DNA of 64,000 nt from Lacinutrix himadriensis (GCF_001418105.1 NZ_LIQI01000031.1:186001-250000); one strand, 5' to 3'; shown: positions 1 to 9,164, counted from the stretch's first letter. Notes: generated by a model from the letters alone, not told the origin. Made by a program: numbers and translations.

Positions 1-36
1 AAAAATCCGTCAGCGTTTATTTATTTTCAATTTTAA
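1..36 (+). CDS. C-terminus of probable MBOAT O-acyltransferase (partial)
   Basis: The first 36 bases read in frame 1 as eleven codons ending in FIYFQF and a TAA stop. From memory, that ending is typical of bacteroidetal MBOAT (AlgI/DltB-like) membrane O-acyltransferases. The stop overlaps by one base the ATG of the next gene, which encodes an SGNH-like protein, the usual partner in polysaccharide O-acetylation. Eleven residues is very little, so the family call rests on the tail motif and the neighbour. Confidence 0.4.
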   Translation, partial: KNPSAFIYFQF

Positions 37-932
37 TGATGCAGTTGTTTTTTAAAAGAATCGGTTTTATTCTGTTACTAGGTTTTGGTATCGCCATGCT
101 AGTGTCTGCTGGTAGCCTATGGCTTTTACGTCAGTCATCCTTTTATAAGCCTTCTTTTTTAGTAAATGATATCCCGGAAAAGAACTTTGATTATATCGTG
201 TTAGGAGCAAGTACAGGCTTAACTACATTAAATACTACCGTTATAGATTCGGTGATACAAACGAAAGGAATTAACCTGTCTATGGATGACACCGCTTTAT
301 CCAGTCAGTACTTAATGTTAGAACATTTTTTAGCACAAGGAAAAACGACGAAATTTTGTGTTTTGGCACCAAGCGCTGCTAGTTTTGATGCTAAAGATCC
401 TGATATTAGTGATAATGATTATCGGTTTTTACCATATATTAATGAAGATTATGTTTTTCAATATTTTAAGCAGTACACTAGTACAAGAGCAAAGTTGGTA
501 AGCAATTCGAAATGGTTACCCATGTTGGGCGTTTCTTATTTTAATGTGGAAGTATTTTATCCTTCTCTGTTTACTATTATACAACCCAAAAAGAGAAATA
601 GATTTGATGCTAAAGGGAATTATACCTATCCGATAAAAAATAATAAAGAGGCTGCTATTTCTGAATTTAAAGCATTTCCGGTTTCTTTTTCAAACCATTA
701 TATAGCGAAAATAAAAGCCTTATGTATGGCTAATAACATAGAACTGATTTGTTATTTTTCGCCTATAAAAGGGAGGAAAGTGATTGCGGAAACCACTAGT
801 TTTTCGATCATTAATCATAGCGATGTATTAAAAAACGAAGCTTATTTTTATGATGTCTTACATGTAAATACAAGAGGAAGGCAAATGGCGAGCATACATT
901 TTGCCAATGTATTTCAAACTTTATTAAAGTAA
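36..932 (+). CDS. SGNH/AlgJ-like membrane-anchored protein, probable polysaccharide O-acetylation partner
   Basis: 298 residues. An N-terminal membrane segment (about residues 8-30) is followed by a probably periplasmic domain. The sequence LGASTG places Ser59 in a GxS-type block I position. Near the end, D273-V-L-H276 looks like the DxxH catalytic block of SGNH hydrolases and acetyltransferases. The gene starts on the last base of the preceding probable MBOAT gene. In such pairs the MBOAT protein moves an acyl group across the membrane and the SGNH partner transfers it to the glycan. That role is inferred from fold motifs and position; I do not recognise a named orthologue. An alternative start is the second ATG at 39. 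Confidence 0.55.
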   Translation: MMQLFFKRIGFILLLGFGIAMLVSAGSLWLLRQSSFYKPSFLVNDIPEKNFDYIVLGASTGLTTLNTTVIDSVIQTKGINLSMDDTALSSQYLMLEHFLAQGKTTKFCVLAPSAASFDAKDPDISDNDYRFLPYINEDYVFQYFKQYTSTRAKLVSNSKWLPMLGVSYFNVEVFYPSLFTIIQPKKRNRFDAKGNYTYPIKNNKEAAISEFKAFPVSFSNHYIAKIKALCMANNIELICYFSPIKGRKVIAETTSFSIINHSDVLKNEAYFYDVLHVNTRGRQMASIHFANVFQTLLK

Positions 933-945
933 TGATATCTAATAA

Positions 946-2124
946 ATGAAAGATCAATTAAAAATAGCTGTTTATTCTGGAGATATACCAAGTACTACTT
1001 TTATAGAAAGGTTAATACTTGGTTTGTCTAATACCGGAAATAGTATCTATTTGTTTGGCTTTATTAAAAAGAAAGTAAAATACCAGGATTCGGTTTCTGT
1101 TTTTGGGTATAGAAATACGAGATTGCACAAGGCTTTACATTATCTAAAATATAGCTTTTTATTATTCTGTTTTAAGCATAAAGAAAAACGAAAACTAGAT
1201 GCAATATTAAAAAAGCAATCTAAAAATCTATTATTAACTAAGGTAAAGTGCTATCCTGTATTATGGCATAAACCAGATGTTTTTCATGTGCAATGGGCAA
1301 AAGGTTTAGCAGACTGGACTTGGGTGCAAGAATTTGGAATGAAACTCGTGCTTAGTTTACGTGGTGCACACATTAATTATTCTCCTATTGCGGATAAAAA
1401 ATTGGCTGCAATGTATAGCGCATACTTTCCACAAGTAGATGGCTTTCATGCCGTATCTAATGCAATAGGTTTGGAAGCGGTAAAATATGGTGCGTTCCAA
1501 GAAAAAATACATGTGGTGTATAGTGGTTTACCATGTATAGAAGAAAAAAAGACAGCAGCAAAACAAAAGGATGTTTTTCAAATAATTTCTGTAGGAAGAG
1601 CGCATTGGAAAAAAGGCTATACCTACGCATTAGATGCTTGTAATATATTGAAAGCGCAAGGGTTTAAGTTTCACTATACGATTGTTGGTGGTACGAAGGA
1701 TATTGAATTTGCATACCAAATTCATGATCTACACTTAGAGAAGGAAGTACGCTTGATAGATAATTTACCTTATGCCAAAGTGCAAGGGTTAATGCAACAT
1801 GCCGATTTGCTTTTATTACCAAGTGTAGAAGAGGGCATCGCAAATGTAGTTTTAGAAGCCATGCAAAATACTACATTGGTATTAACTACTAATTGTGGTG
1901 GTATGGATGAGGTTATTACAGATGGCGTTAATGGGTTTATGGTGCCTATACGGGACTCGGAAGCCATAGCAACAAAAATATTAGAAATAGAAGCGATACC
2001 AGAAACAGCAAAAGAAGAAATACGTAAAAAAGCATTACATACCATTAAAACAAAGCATCGTGAAGACCAAATGGTAGATCAAATGCTAGCATTATACCAA
2101 AGCATATACCATGACAAAGCATAA
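946..2124 (+). CDS. Glycosyltransferase, GT-B fold (GT4 type)
   Basis: 392 residues with a GT4-type C-terminal domain. A nucleotide-sugar binding region begins at VGRAHWKKG, and the EX7E catalytic motif is in PSVEEGIANVVLEAM. The N-terminal half carries the acceptor side, with a VQWAKG block. It probably adds a sugar to a lipid-linked repeat unit at the cytoplasmic face of the inner membrane. Its last 14 bases overlap the next glycosyltransferase, with which it shares a WKKG block and strong C-terminal similarity, so the two are paralogues and probably translationally coupled. Sugar donor and linkage cannot be read from sequence. Confidence 0.85.
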   Translation: MKDQLKIAVYSGDIPSTTFIERLILGLSNTGNSIYLFGFIKKKVKYQDSVSVFGYRNTRLHKALHYLKYSFLLFCFKHKEKRKLDAILKKQSKNLLLTKVKCYPVLWHKPDVFHVQWAKGLADWTWVQEFGMKLVLSLRGAHINYSPIADKKLAAMYSAYFPQVDGFHAVSNAIGLEAVKYGAFQEKIHVVYSGLPCIEEKKTAAKQKDVFQIISVGRAHWKKGYTYALDACNILKAQGFKFHYTIVGGTKDIEFAYQIHDLHLEKEVRLIDNLPYAKVQGLMQHADLLLLPSVEEGIANVVLEAMQNTTLVLTTNCGGMDEVITDGVNGFMVPIRDSEAIATKILEIEAIPETAKEEIRKKALHTIKTKHREDQMVDQMLALYQSIYHDKA

Positions 2125-3310
2125 AACAGAAAAACCAACGATTGGTATTGTTTTATCGACAGTGCCTAGATATTCGGAGACCTTTTTTAGAAATAAAATT
2201 AAGGGCTTACAGGATAACGGTTTTCGTGTTATATTATTTGTGGATTATTTAGAACCAGAAGATGCTAATTTTGCTTGTAAGGTTGTTGCTTCTAATGCTT
2301 TTAATAAAAATACCTTTAAAAGGATTTGGTGTAGTTTTTTAGCCTTATTAAAGTCTTTGTTTATGCATCCTAAAAGGAGTTCTGTTTTATATACGCTAAA
2401 CAAGAAGGATGGGATTTCTTTTAAAGAAAATATGATACAAGTGATCCTTAATCAGTTTTTTCTTAAAGAGGAAGTAGATTGGTTGCATTTTGGGTTTGGT
2501 ATGCTAGCGGTGAAAAGAGAAAATGTTGCAGCAGCCATGTGTGCAAAAATGGCTGTTAGTTTTAGAGGGTATGATTTATACTTATCGCCTTTAAAGCATC
2601 CAGGTTGTTATAATATGCTCTTTACAAAAGATATTCAATATCATGTTTTGTCGCAAGAAATGAAACAAGAGCTGTTTCGTTATAAAATTCCTTCCAATAA
2701 AATCCAAGTGATTACTCCGGCAATAGATATACCCTTTTTTACAGCAAATACCACTTTGGAAAAGAAAAATAGATTAGAACTAGTAACGGTTGCAAGACTA
2801 CATTGGAAAAAAGGGTTGGTGTATACTTTAGAAGCTTTAGCGCTTTTAAAACAGTCGGGAATAGCCTTTCATTATACTATTATTGGCGCAGGAAGTGAAA
2901 AAGAGCGCCTTGTTTTTGCAGCGTACCAATTGGGGGTTTTAGAAGAGGTTACGTTTACCGGAAAACTAGTGCAAAACGAAGTGAAAAAACAATTAGAACA
3001 AGCTACTATTTATTTGCAATACAGTATACAAGAAGGATTTTGTAATGCCGTTATAGAAGCACAAGCTTTAGGTTTGCTCTGTGTGGTTTCTAATGCAGAA
3101 GGCTTAGCAGAAAATGTATTAGATGGTAAAACGGGTTGGGTGGTACCAAAGCGTAATCCAGTACTTTTAGCTAATAAAATAGAAGCAATAGTAAAACTAT
3201 CGGAAGCCGAAAAGCAAAAAATAAGTAAAAATGCCATAAGTAGAGTACATAAGGAGTTTGGTTTAATAAAACAACAAGAAGCATTTGTTCGTTTTTATAG
3301 TGAAAATTAA
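2111..3310 (+). CDS. Glycosyltransferase, GT-B fold (GT4 type), paralogue of the preceding gene
   Basis: 399 residues with GT4 architecture. The EX7E motif is EGFCNAVIE, and the donor-domain start resembles the upstream gene (ARLHWKKG). It overlaps that gene by 14 bases in another frame. The similarity suggests an old tandem duplication, with both enzymes acting on consecutive sugars of one repeat unit. The resemblance to WcaL/AmsK-type exopolysaccharide transferases is general and does not fix specificity. Confidence 0.85.
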   Translation: MTKHKTEKPTIGIVLSTVPRYSETFFRNKIKGLQDNGFRVILFVDYLEPEDANFACKVVASNAFNKNTFKRIWCSFLALLKSLFMHPKRSSVLYTLNKKDGISFKENMIQVILNQFFLKEEVDWLHFGFGMLAVKRENVAAAMCAKMAVSFRGYDLYLSPLKHPGCYNMLFTKDIQYHVLSQEMKQELFRYKIPSNKIQVITPAIDIPFFTANTTLEKKNRLELVTVARLHWKKGLVYTLEALALLKQSGIAFHYTIIGAGSEKERLVFAAYQLGVLEEVTFTGKLVQNEVKKQLEQATIYLQYSIQEGFCNAVIEAQALGLLCVVSNAEGLAENVLDGKTGWVVPKRNPVLLANKIEAIVKLSEAEKQKISKNAISRVHKEFGLIKQQEAFVRFYSEN

Positions 3311-3430
3311 GAAGCTAAAGCCTCTTTTTTGTTTTGCTGTATAGCTTTTGCTCAAACAATACCATTTTTTAATTCATAATATCTATTATTGTACTACTAT
3401 AAAATTAAAACAGACTATTTATACGTAATT

Positions 3431-4168
3431 ATGACACAATATGAATTCCTGCGTTGGTTCACTTTTCCTATAATGACCACACATTTAGTTACCGTTCGCA
3501 ATGACATAAAAAGATTGATAAAAGGACATAAAACGAATGGCGAGAAGCTACATATTTTAGATGTTGGCGGACGAAAATCACCATATACCATTCAACTTCC
3601 CGCAAATGTTACTTTGTTAGACGTGCCACAAGAAGAAGGGACTCGTGAGGAATTAAATTTAGGTTTTACCAAAGATATTCTAACCACCATACAGAAGAAA
3701 CGTAGTAATATAAAAGATGTCATTATTCAAGACATGACAAAATCTACACTGCCAGATGCTTCTTATGATGCCGTTGTTTGTATTGAAGTGATAGAACATG
3801 TGGAAGCAGATGATATATTCATAAAAAACATAGCAAAAGTAATTGCCTCAGGAGGGTGGGCATATTTTACAACCCCTAATGGGGATTATATAAAAAATGA
3901 AGGTCCTAATAAAAACCCAGATCATGTTAGGCATTATACCCGATTAGAATTACAAACGTTACTAGAAAAGTACTTCGATAGGGTAGATGTACATTACGGT
4001 GTAAAAACTGGAAAATACAGAGTGCAAGGATTAAGAAGTTATAGTGTAAAAAGACCCATACAAACTCTGCAATCTATTTTTTCTAATATTATCAATAGGA
4101 TGCAATCTAAAGACGTAGCAGATACCGCGGAAGAAACAGCGCATTTAATTGCTATTGGGTATAAATGA
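3431..4168 (+). CDS. Class I SAM-dependent methyltransferase
   Basis: 245 residues from the ATG at 3431. An upstream TTG at 3389 would add 14 residues that look unlike a protein start, so I prefer the ATG. Motif I reads LHILDVGG. The acidic/aromatic loop PDASYDAVVCIEVIEHVE is typical of the Methyltransf_11/25 fold. In this cluster it probably methylates a sugar or caps a glycan chain. It follows two glycosyltransferases with a 120-base gap. Substrate unknown. Confidence 0.75.
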   Translation: MTQYEFLRWFTFPIMTTHLVTVRNDIKRLIKGHKTNGEKLHILDVGGRKSPYTIQLPANVTLLDVPQEEGTREELNLGFTKDILTTIQKKRSNIKDVIIQDMTKSTLPDASYDAVVCIEVIEHVEADDIFIKNIAKVIASGGWAYFTTPNGDYIKNEGPNKNPDHVRHYTRLELQTLLEKYFDRVDVHYGVKTGKYRVQGLRSYSVKRPIQTLQSIFSNIINRMQSKDVADTAEETAHLIAIGYK

Positions 4169-4215
4169 AAAAGGTAGCAAAAATGATTTGTAATCAGATC
4201 TCAAAATAATAAAAT

Positions 4216-4890
4216 ATGTTTAAAAAAGTATATTCAGGAGTAAGAAAAATTATAAAAGAAATTGTAAAATCTAAACAAGAAATAAGACACGCTCTTGTTG
4301 GGGCTCCAAACGTATGGAAATATACACGAGAATTTCAATTTCAATTTCTAATAGATCAAGGATTGCAAAAAAACGATACTCTGATGGATATTGGTTGCGG
4401 AACGCTTAGAGGTGGTATTCCAATGATTCAGTATCTTAATAGTAGGAATTATTATGGTATAGATGTTAGAGCAGAAGTTTTAAATGAAGGTAGAAAAGAA
4501 GTGAAAGATGCTAAGCTTGAAAATAAAAACCCTAATTTAATTTCATTTAATCATTTTTCAGATCTAGCGATTGAAACGAAATTCAATGTTATGTTTGCTT
4601 TTTCTGTTTTAATTCATTTAGAAGATAAAATTGCAGAAAGCTGTTTTCAATTTGTATCTGAATCATTGGTAGTAGGAGGCGTTTTTTATGCAAATGTTAA
4701 TATTGCAGATTTTCAAGATGGACAATGGGTGGAATTTCCAGTTGTTTTCCGTAGTCAAGAATTTTATAATAATCTAGCAGTTAAAAATGGTTTAGAGTTA
4801 GAGGTTATGGGAGATTTATTAGGCTTAGGGCATAGCACCAACAAGAATTCTGATAAGCAACAAATAATGTTGAAATTTACAAAAATATAA
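4216..4890 (+). CDS. Class I SAM-dependent methyltransferase
   Basis: 224 residues. The SAM-binding glycine motif is MDIGCGTLRGG, and FNVMFAFSVLIHLED fits the post-motif II region. It is not closely similar to the methyltransferase just upstream, so this is a second family rather than a duplicate. A clear ATG lies 47 bases after the previous stop. It probably decorates the same polysaccharide. The run of genes from here to 7184 seems AT-richer than its neighbours by eye; I have not computed this. Confidence 0.7.
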   Translation: MFKKVYSGVRKIIKEIVKSKQEIRHALVGAPNVWKYTREFQFQFLIDQGLQKNDTLMDIGCGTLRGGIPMIQYLNSRNYYGIDVRAEVLNEGRKEVKDAKLENKNPNLISFNHFSDLAIETKFNVMFAFSVLIHLEDKIAESCFQFVSESLVVGGVFYANVNIADFQDGQWVEFPVVFRSQEFYNNLAVKNGLELEVMGDLLGLGHSTNKNSDKQQIMLKFTKI

Positions 4891-4979
4891 AGAAGTAAAA
4901 CTTTAATTAGCTTTTTCTCAAACTAGGATTAATAAATAGGAAAATTTTAGCAATAATTTTATAGCGTTTTACTTTAGTA

Positions 4980-4987
4980 TATATTTG
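4980..4987 (+). promoter_or_regulatory. Flavobacterial -7 box TATATTTG before a glycosyltransferase pair
   Basis: TATATTTG matches the Bacteroidota -7 consensus TAnnTTTG exactly and lies 30 bases before the TTG start at 5018, in the largest gap of this part of the cluster. I see no convincing -33 TTG. It would allow the 5018-8540 block to be transcribed separately. Confidence 0.5.
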
Positions 4988-5017
4988 AATGATAATATCG
5001 AATAAAAAATCAAACAC

Positions 5018-6100
5018 TTGAAAATTCTATTATTCCATACCTACAATCAGGGCTATCTTTCTAGCTTTTTTCAGGAGTTGTCTGTAAAGCTAATTCATGA
5101 AGGACATGAAGTAGTTAGTTTTTCATGGAAGAATTCCATAAGTGATAGGATTATCGATGGCGTACGCGTTATAGTTAAAAAAAAGAAAGGGTATGTAAAC
5201 AATTACCGCAATGTTTATGGCCTCATTAAAAAGGAAAGACCAGACGTTATTTTGTCTAATTTCAGCTATGTGAATCCTGCATTATTATTTGGTAAACTAT
5301 TTGGTGTTAAAAAAAACATAGTATGGTTTCATTCTTTAAACGAGCAAATAAAATCAAGTAAAACAAATGTTTTTATAAAAAAACAGTTTTTAAAACTAGC
5401 AGATATTGTTATTGCAAACTCGTATTTAACAAAAAAAGAACTTTATAAGTATTACGATGTATCGGAAAGAAAAATACAAGCCATTCCTTTTTGGAGTACT
5501 ATTTCGGAACAAGTGATTTTGCCCTCTGATATTACATTTGCATCCAACAAAAAGGTAGTCAAGATTGGCTGTCCGGGCAGAATCGCAACAGATAAAAATC
5601 AAAAAATAATTATTGAAGCACTTTCTAAGTTAAAAGCTAATTCTAATTATGCGTTTCATTTATATTTTGCAGGAATTGGAGAAAATCTTTCTAATCTAAA
5701 AAACCAGATTGAAGCATTAGGTCTTGTAAATGAAGTTACTTTCTTTAAGCACTTATCGGCTAACGATATGTTACATTTTTACAATACGCTTGATGTAGTT
5801 GTTTTGCCAAGTTTATACGAAGCATTTGGGTTGGTGTTTATAGAGTCCATTTCTTTAGGTACACCTGTTATCGTATCTTCTCAGTTTGGAGCGTTATCTT
5901 TTTTAAAAGAGGGTAATAAAACGCTTTCTGAAATTACATTTCATCCGAATTCAGTAAAAGAACTTCAAGAAAAATTAATTCCCTATTTAGAGAAAAAAGG
6001 GTTGCCAAAATCGTACTTTAAACAATTATATCACGACAATTTTAATAAAGAAATGATTTTTAAAAGCTTCTTAGAGAGTATTAAAATTAAAGAAACTTAA
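5018..6100 (+). CDS. Glycosyltransferase, GT-B fold (GT4 type), tandem paralogue A
   Basis: 360 residues from a TTG start, MKILLFHTYNQGYLSSFF. No in-frame ATG nearby would keep the N-terminal Rossmann strand. The EX7E motif is EAFGLVFIE, and the donor-domain entry is KIGCPGRIATDKN. It has the same length as the next gene and is colinear with it throughout, so the pair is a tandem duplication. They probably add related sugars in succession. The gene stops one base before the next TTG. Confidence 0.85.
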   Translation: MKILLFHTYNQGYLSSFFQELSVKLIHEGHEVVSFSWKNSISDRIIDGVRVIVKKKKGYVNNYRNVYGLIKKERPDVILSNFSYVNPALLFGKLFGVKKNIVWFHSLNEQIKSSKTNVFIKKQFLKLADIVIANSYLTKKELYKYYDVSERKIQAIPFWSTISEQVILPSDITFASNKKVVKIGCPGRIATDKNQKIIIEALSKLKANSNYAFHLYFAGIGENLSNLKNQIEALGLVNEVTFFKHLSANDMLHFYNTLDVVVLPSLYEAFGLVFIESISLGTPVIVSSQFGALSFLKEGNKTLSEITFHPNSVKELQEKLIPYLEKKGLPKSYFKQLYHDNFNKEMIFKSFLESIKIKET

Positions 6101-6101
6101 A

Positions 6102-7184
6102 TTGAAGATATTAATCCTATATACCTATAACAAAGGCTTGCTTTCTAGTTTTTTTCAAGAACTTTCTGAAAAGATTTATCAAGATGGCTATGAGGTGGTG
6201 AATTTCTATTTAAAGCATCGTGAAGATTTTTTTGTTCAAAACGGAGTTCGTATTTATGGAGAAAAAAGAAGCGGGTATTTTAAAAATTATTATCGCATTT
6301 ATAAGTTCGTAAAAAAGGAAAAACCAGATGTTGTTATTTCTAATTTTAGCTATATTAATCCAGCTATTTTAGCAGGGCGTTTATTAGGTGTGAAATCTAA
6401 TATAGCATGGTTTCATACCGCTTATGGTCATACAAAACCTAGTGTTGTTAAAGTACTAAACAAGACTTTATATTTAAATATGGCTAATCTCGTATTAGCA
6501 AATTCTAAACGTTTACAAGAGGAGATGCATACCATCTATAAAGTACCAAGAAAAGGTACGAGACGCATTCCGTTTTGGACTAATATATGCAATTACAATC
6601 CTTGTGCTAATACTTTAAACGCGCTTAAAAAAAACGATACTTTTAAAATAGGTTGTCCTGGACGTTTGGTTTCCGACAAGAATCACCAAACGGTAATAAA
6701 AGCAATTAGTGGGTTAAAGAGTAAAAAAAATGTAGCGTTATATATTGCTGGTAATGGATCTTATAAACAGGAATTAGAAACATTGGTTGAGCAACTAGGT
6801 TTAAATAGTCAAGTCGTATTTTTAGGAAACTTATCGATACCAGAAATGGTTGCCTTTTATAAAAGTATGGATGTTGTAGTATTACCTAGCTATCATGAAG
6901 CTTTTGGATTGGTATTTATAGAAGCTTTAGCTATAGGTGTTCCTGTAATTGTATCTTCTAAGTTTGGTGCTTTAGACTTTATTGATACACAACAATTTTC
7001 ATTAAATAACTTTACCTTTAACCCTAATTCTGTTTCAGATTTAGTAAATCAGTTACAATTGTATGTTGAGAATAATGGAGTAGCTAGTGCATTTTTTAAA
7101 GATTTATATTTGAATACTTTTGATAAAGAGCTAATTTACCAATCTATAAAATATATTATTACCAATCCGAACCCTTTAGATTAA
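6102..7184 (+). CDS. Glycosyltransferase, GT-B fold (GT4 type), tandem paralogue B
   Basis: 360 residues with a TTG start directly after the preceding TAA (TAA-A-TTG). It aligns along its whole length with its upstream neighbour: both share the SSFFQELS, SNFSY and NP, IPFW and AFGLVFIE blocks. Catalytic EX7E is intact, so neither copy looks degenerate. The equal lengths and one-base spacing fit duplication of a whole cistron followed by divergence, perhaps to a new acceptor or donor. Confidence 0.85.
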   Translation: MKILILYTYNKGLLSSFFQELSEKIYQDGYEVVNFYLKHREDFFVQNGVRIYGEKRSGYFKNYYRIYKFVKKEKPDVVISNFSYINPAILAGRLLGVKSNIAWFHTAYGHTKPSVVKVLNKTLYLNMANLVLANSKRLQEEMHTIYKVPRKGTRRIPFWTNICNYNPCANTLNALKKNDTFKIGCPGRLVSDKNHQTVIKAISGLKSKKNVALYIAGNGSYKQELETLVEQLGLNSQVVFLGNLSIPEMVAFYKSMDVVVLPSYHEAFGLVFIEALAIGVPVIVSSKFGALDFIDTQQFSLNNFTFNPNSVSDLVNQLQLYVENNGVASAFFKDLYLNTFDKELIYQSIKYIITNPNPLD

Positions 7185-7214
7185 CCTTGTTTTAAATACG
7201 CTTTACTGCTTTAT

Positions 7215-8540
7215 ATGCTATTTCATTTTTTAAAATACTTACAACCAACCCATTATTTCCAGCTATTTACAAAAGCGAATACCTCTGTTTTTCCCATTGT
7301 AAAAAGTATACCAGAATCTGTTTTATTGCAGTTAACAGTAGATACAACATATACCTCTACTTTAGCACAAGATTATGATTTGTCTTGGCAAGCAGTGCAA
7401 AAAGGATATATTGGAGAAGCACCAACATATACCACTTTTGAAAAACTGTCTGCACAAGATAACTACCATTTTATACGTAAGTATTTTAATAAAGCATGGG
7501 TTTTTTATGTGTTAGTACTTCGTTTGTTTTCGTTTAAAAATCCTTTTAAAGAAATTACAGCTTGGTTAAAAACGCGACAGGTACAACGTGTTTCTATAGG
7601 AAGTAATCCTATTGTATATAACGATTACAATACCTTTGAATCGGCATTAATAAAAGAAAATCAAAAGGTAAGTGTGGTCATCCCTACGCTAAATCGTTAT
7701 GATTATTTAAAAGCGGTACTAAAAGATTTGGAGCAACAAGACTACAGTAATTTTGAAGTTATTGTTGTAGATCAATCCGAACCTTTTCATCCAGATTTCT
7801 ACAAAGATTATACCCTAGATATTAACTTAGTTCGACAAGAAGAGAAAGCACTTTGGTTAGCGAGAAATAATGCTATTAAGAATGCAAAGGGAGCTTTTAT
7901 AGCATTATCTGAAGATGATGTGCGTATCGCACCTAATTGGATTTCTAGTCATTTAAAATGTTTAGATTATTTTAAAGCGGAGGTATCTGCAGGTGTTTTT
8001 TATCCAGAAGGAAAACAAATCCCAAAAGACAGATCTTTTTTTGCAATAGCTTCGCAATTTGCGACAGGAAATGCCATGTTGTATAAAACCGTTTTTAAAA
8101 CCGTTGGCTTGTTTGATAGACAATTTGAAAAACAGCGTATGGGAGATGGGGAGTTTGGGATGCGTCTTTATTTAGAAGATATCAAAAGTGTATCCAATCC
8201 AATAGCATCTTGTATAGATGTAAAAGCAGGAACTGGCGGTTTACGCGAAATGGGAAGTTGGGACGCGTTTAGGCCATCCAACTTTTTTGCACCAAGACCA
8301 ATACCAAGTGTATTGTACTTTTTTAGAAAATATTTTGGGAATAAAGCTTCCCGCTTAGCCATGTTACGTATGGTGCCTTTGTCTATTTTTCCATACCAAT
8401 TCAAAAAAAATAAACCCTTATTAGTATTAGGTGTTTTACTAACCATCTTGATTTTACCTATCGTTTTTTATCAGGTTTTTAAATCTTGGAATCTTGCTAG
8501 TAAGAAGTTGAAGGAAGGGGATAGGATTGAGAAGTTGTAA
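7215..8540 (+). CDS. GT2 family glycosyltransferase with extra N-terminal region and C-terminal membrane segment
   Basis: 441 residues. About 145 N-terminal residues I cannot assign precede a GT-A domain that opens with KVSVVIPTLNRYDYL. It continues with VVDQSE and the metal-binding block SEDDVRI (EDD in place of DxD). Residues near 405-430 form a hydrophobic segment, so the protein is probably membrane-associated at its C-terminus. It closes the first half of the cluster; a long repeat island follows. It probably extends the repeat unit on the cytoplasmic face. Confidence 0.8.
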   Translation: MLFHFLKYLQPTHYFQLFTKANTSVFPIVKSIPESVLLQLTVDTTYTSTLAQDYDLSWQAVQKGYIGEAPTYTTFEKLSAQDNYHFIRKYFNKAWVFYVLVLRLFSFKNPFKEITAWLKTRQVQRVSIGSNPIVYNDYNTFESALIKENQKVSVVIPTLNRYDYLKAVLKDLEQQDYSNFEVIVVDQSEPFHPDFYKDYTLDINLVRQEEKALWLARNNAIKNAKGAFIALSEDDVRIAPNWISSHLKCLDYFKAEVSAGVFYPEGKQIPKDRSFFAIASQFATGNAMLYKTVFKTVGLFDRQFEKQRMGDGEFGMRLYLEDIKSVSNPIASCIDVKAGTGGLREMGSWDAFRPSNFFAPRPIPSVLYFFRKYFGNKASRLAMLRMVPLSIFPYQFKKNKPLLVLGVLLTILILPIVFYQVFKSWNLASKKLKEGDRIEKL

Positions 8541-8657
8541 GGTTTAATTAAAAATGAATAATTAAAAATGAATAGTTAAAAAGGAATAGTTAAAAAGGAG
8601 ATGTTTGTCAGTTCGAGTGAAATTGCTTTTTCTGTTTTGTATTATGCGTATTGTCGT

Positions 8658-8785
8658 CCGAGTAATCAAGAATGAGTTATCCAACATGAGTAATCCAACA
8701 TGAGAATTCAAGCATGAGTAATCACATATGAGTGATGTCCCCTCGGAGGGGACTTTAGGGGTGTTATTGCTCTGAGGGGTGTTTT
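8658..8785. repeat. Module A: six 14-bp units plus 44-bp hairpin tail
   Basis: Six consecutive 14-base units lie at 8658-8741, with consensus near ATGAGTAATCACAT and varying last bases. They run directly into a 44-base tail (8742-8785). The final unit and the tail start together form the perfect inverted repeat GTCCCCTCGGAGGGGAC, followed by ACTTTAGGGGTGTT. Bases 8686-8785 are identical to 9237-9336, 551 bases away. The total of 128 bases equals that of module B. Confidence 0.9.
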
Positions 8786-8856
8786 ACTTTAGGGGTATTT
8801 TTTTTCTTTAGATGTCTACAGATTTGATGAAGAAGAAAGAGAGGTATAAAGTTTTA

Positions 8857-8926
8857 AAAACCCTTCCGTCTTTGATTTCTTTAAGGAAATCAAATCCACC
8901 TTCCCTTGCAAAAAGGGAAGGTGTTT
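8857..8926. repeat. Double-hairpin intergenic repeat (CCTTCC...GGAAGG type)
   Basis: Two nested dyads follow one another: a near-perfect 24-base palindrome around TTTGATTTC...GAAATCAAA, and CCTTCCCTT paired with AAGGGAAGG across a five-base loop. The layout resembles short palindromic intergenic repeats that I recall as common in flavobacterial genomes; no search has been run. It is not preceded by a gene end on either strand that would make it a simple terminator. Confidence 0.6.
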
Positions 8927-8970
8927 TGTGATTTGGGATGGATTTGAATGAAAAGGTTAAAAGTGAAATA

Positions 8971-8998
8971 GAGAAGAGAGAAGAGAGAAGAGAGAAGA
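8971..8998. repeat. Heptamer tandem repeat (GAGAAGA)x4
   Basis: Four perfect copies of GAGAAGA are followed by purine-rich sequence to about 9010. It is intergenic. A similar heptamer array of another sequence lies at 38455-38496. Perfect short tandem repeats are prone to slippage, so copy number may vary among strains. Confidence 0.85.
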
Positions 8999-9036
8999 GA
9001 AAAAAGAGAGGCGTGTGAAGTAATAGAATATAAAGG

Positions 9037-9164
9037 ATGAGTAATCACGTGTGACTATTCAAGCATGAGTAATCACATCTGAGTATTGCCGTCTGAGTAA
9101 TCACATCTGAGTGATGTCCCCTTAGAGGGGACTTTAGGGGTGTTTTTGCTCTAAGGGGTGTTTT
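9037..9164. repeat. Module B: six 14-bp units plus 44-bp hairpin tail (diverged copy)
   Basis: Six 14-base units occupy 9037-9120 and a 44-base tail occupies 9121-9164, the same dimensions as module A. Units differ by several substitutions, and some begin CTGAG instead of ATGAG. The tail has TTAGA and CTAAG variants that keep or weaken the dyad. No indels occur, so spacing is conserved although sequence drifts. Confidence 0.88.

Noticed and set aside
5018-7184. Low GC of this stretch as evidence of horizontal transfer
   Set aside because: The difference is only an impression by eye; the whole window is AT-rich and no statistics could be run.
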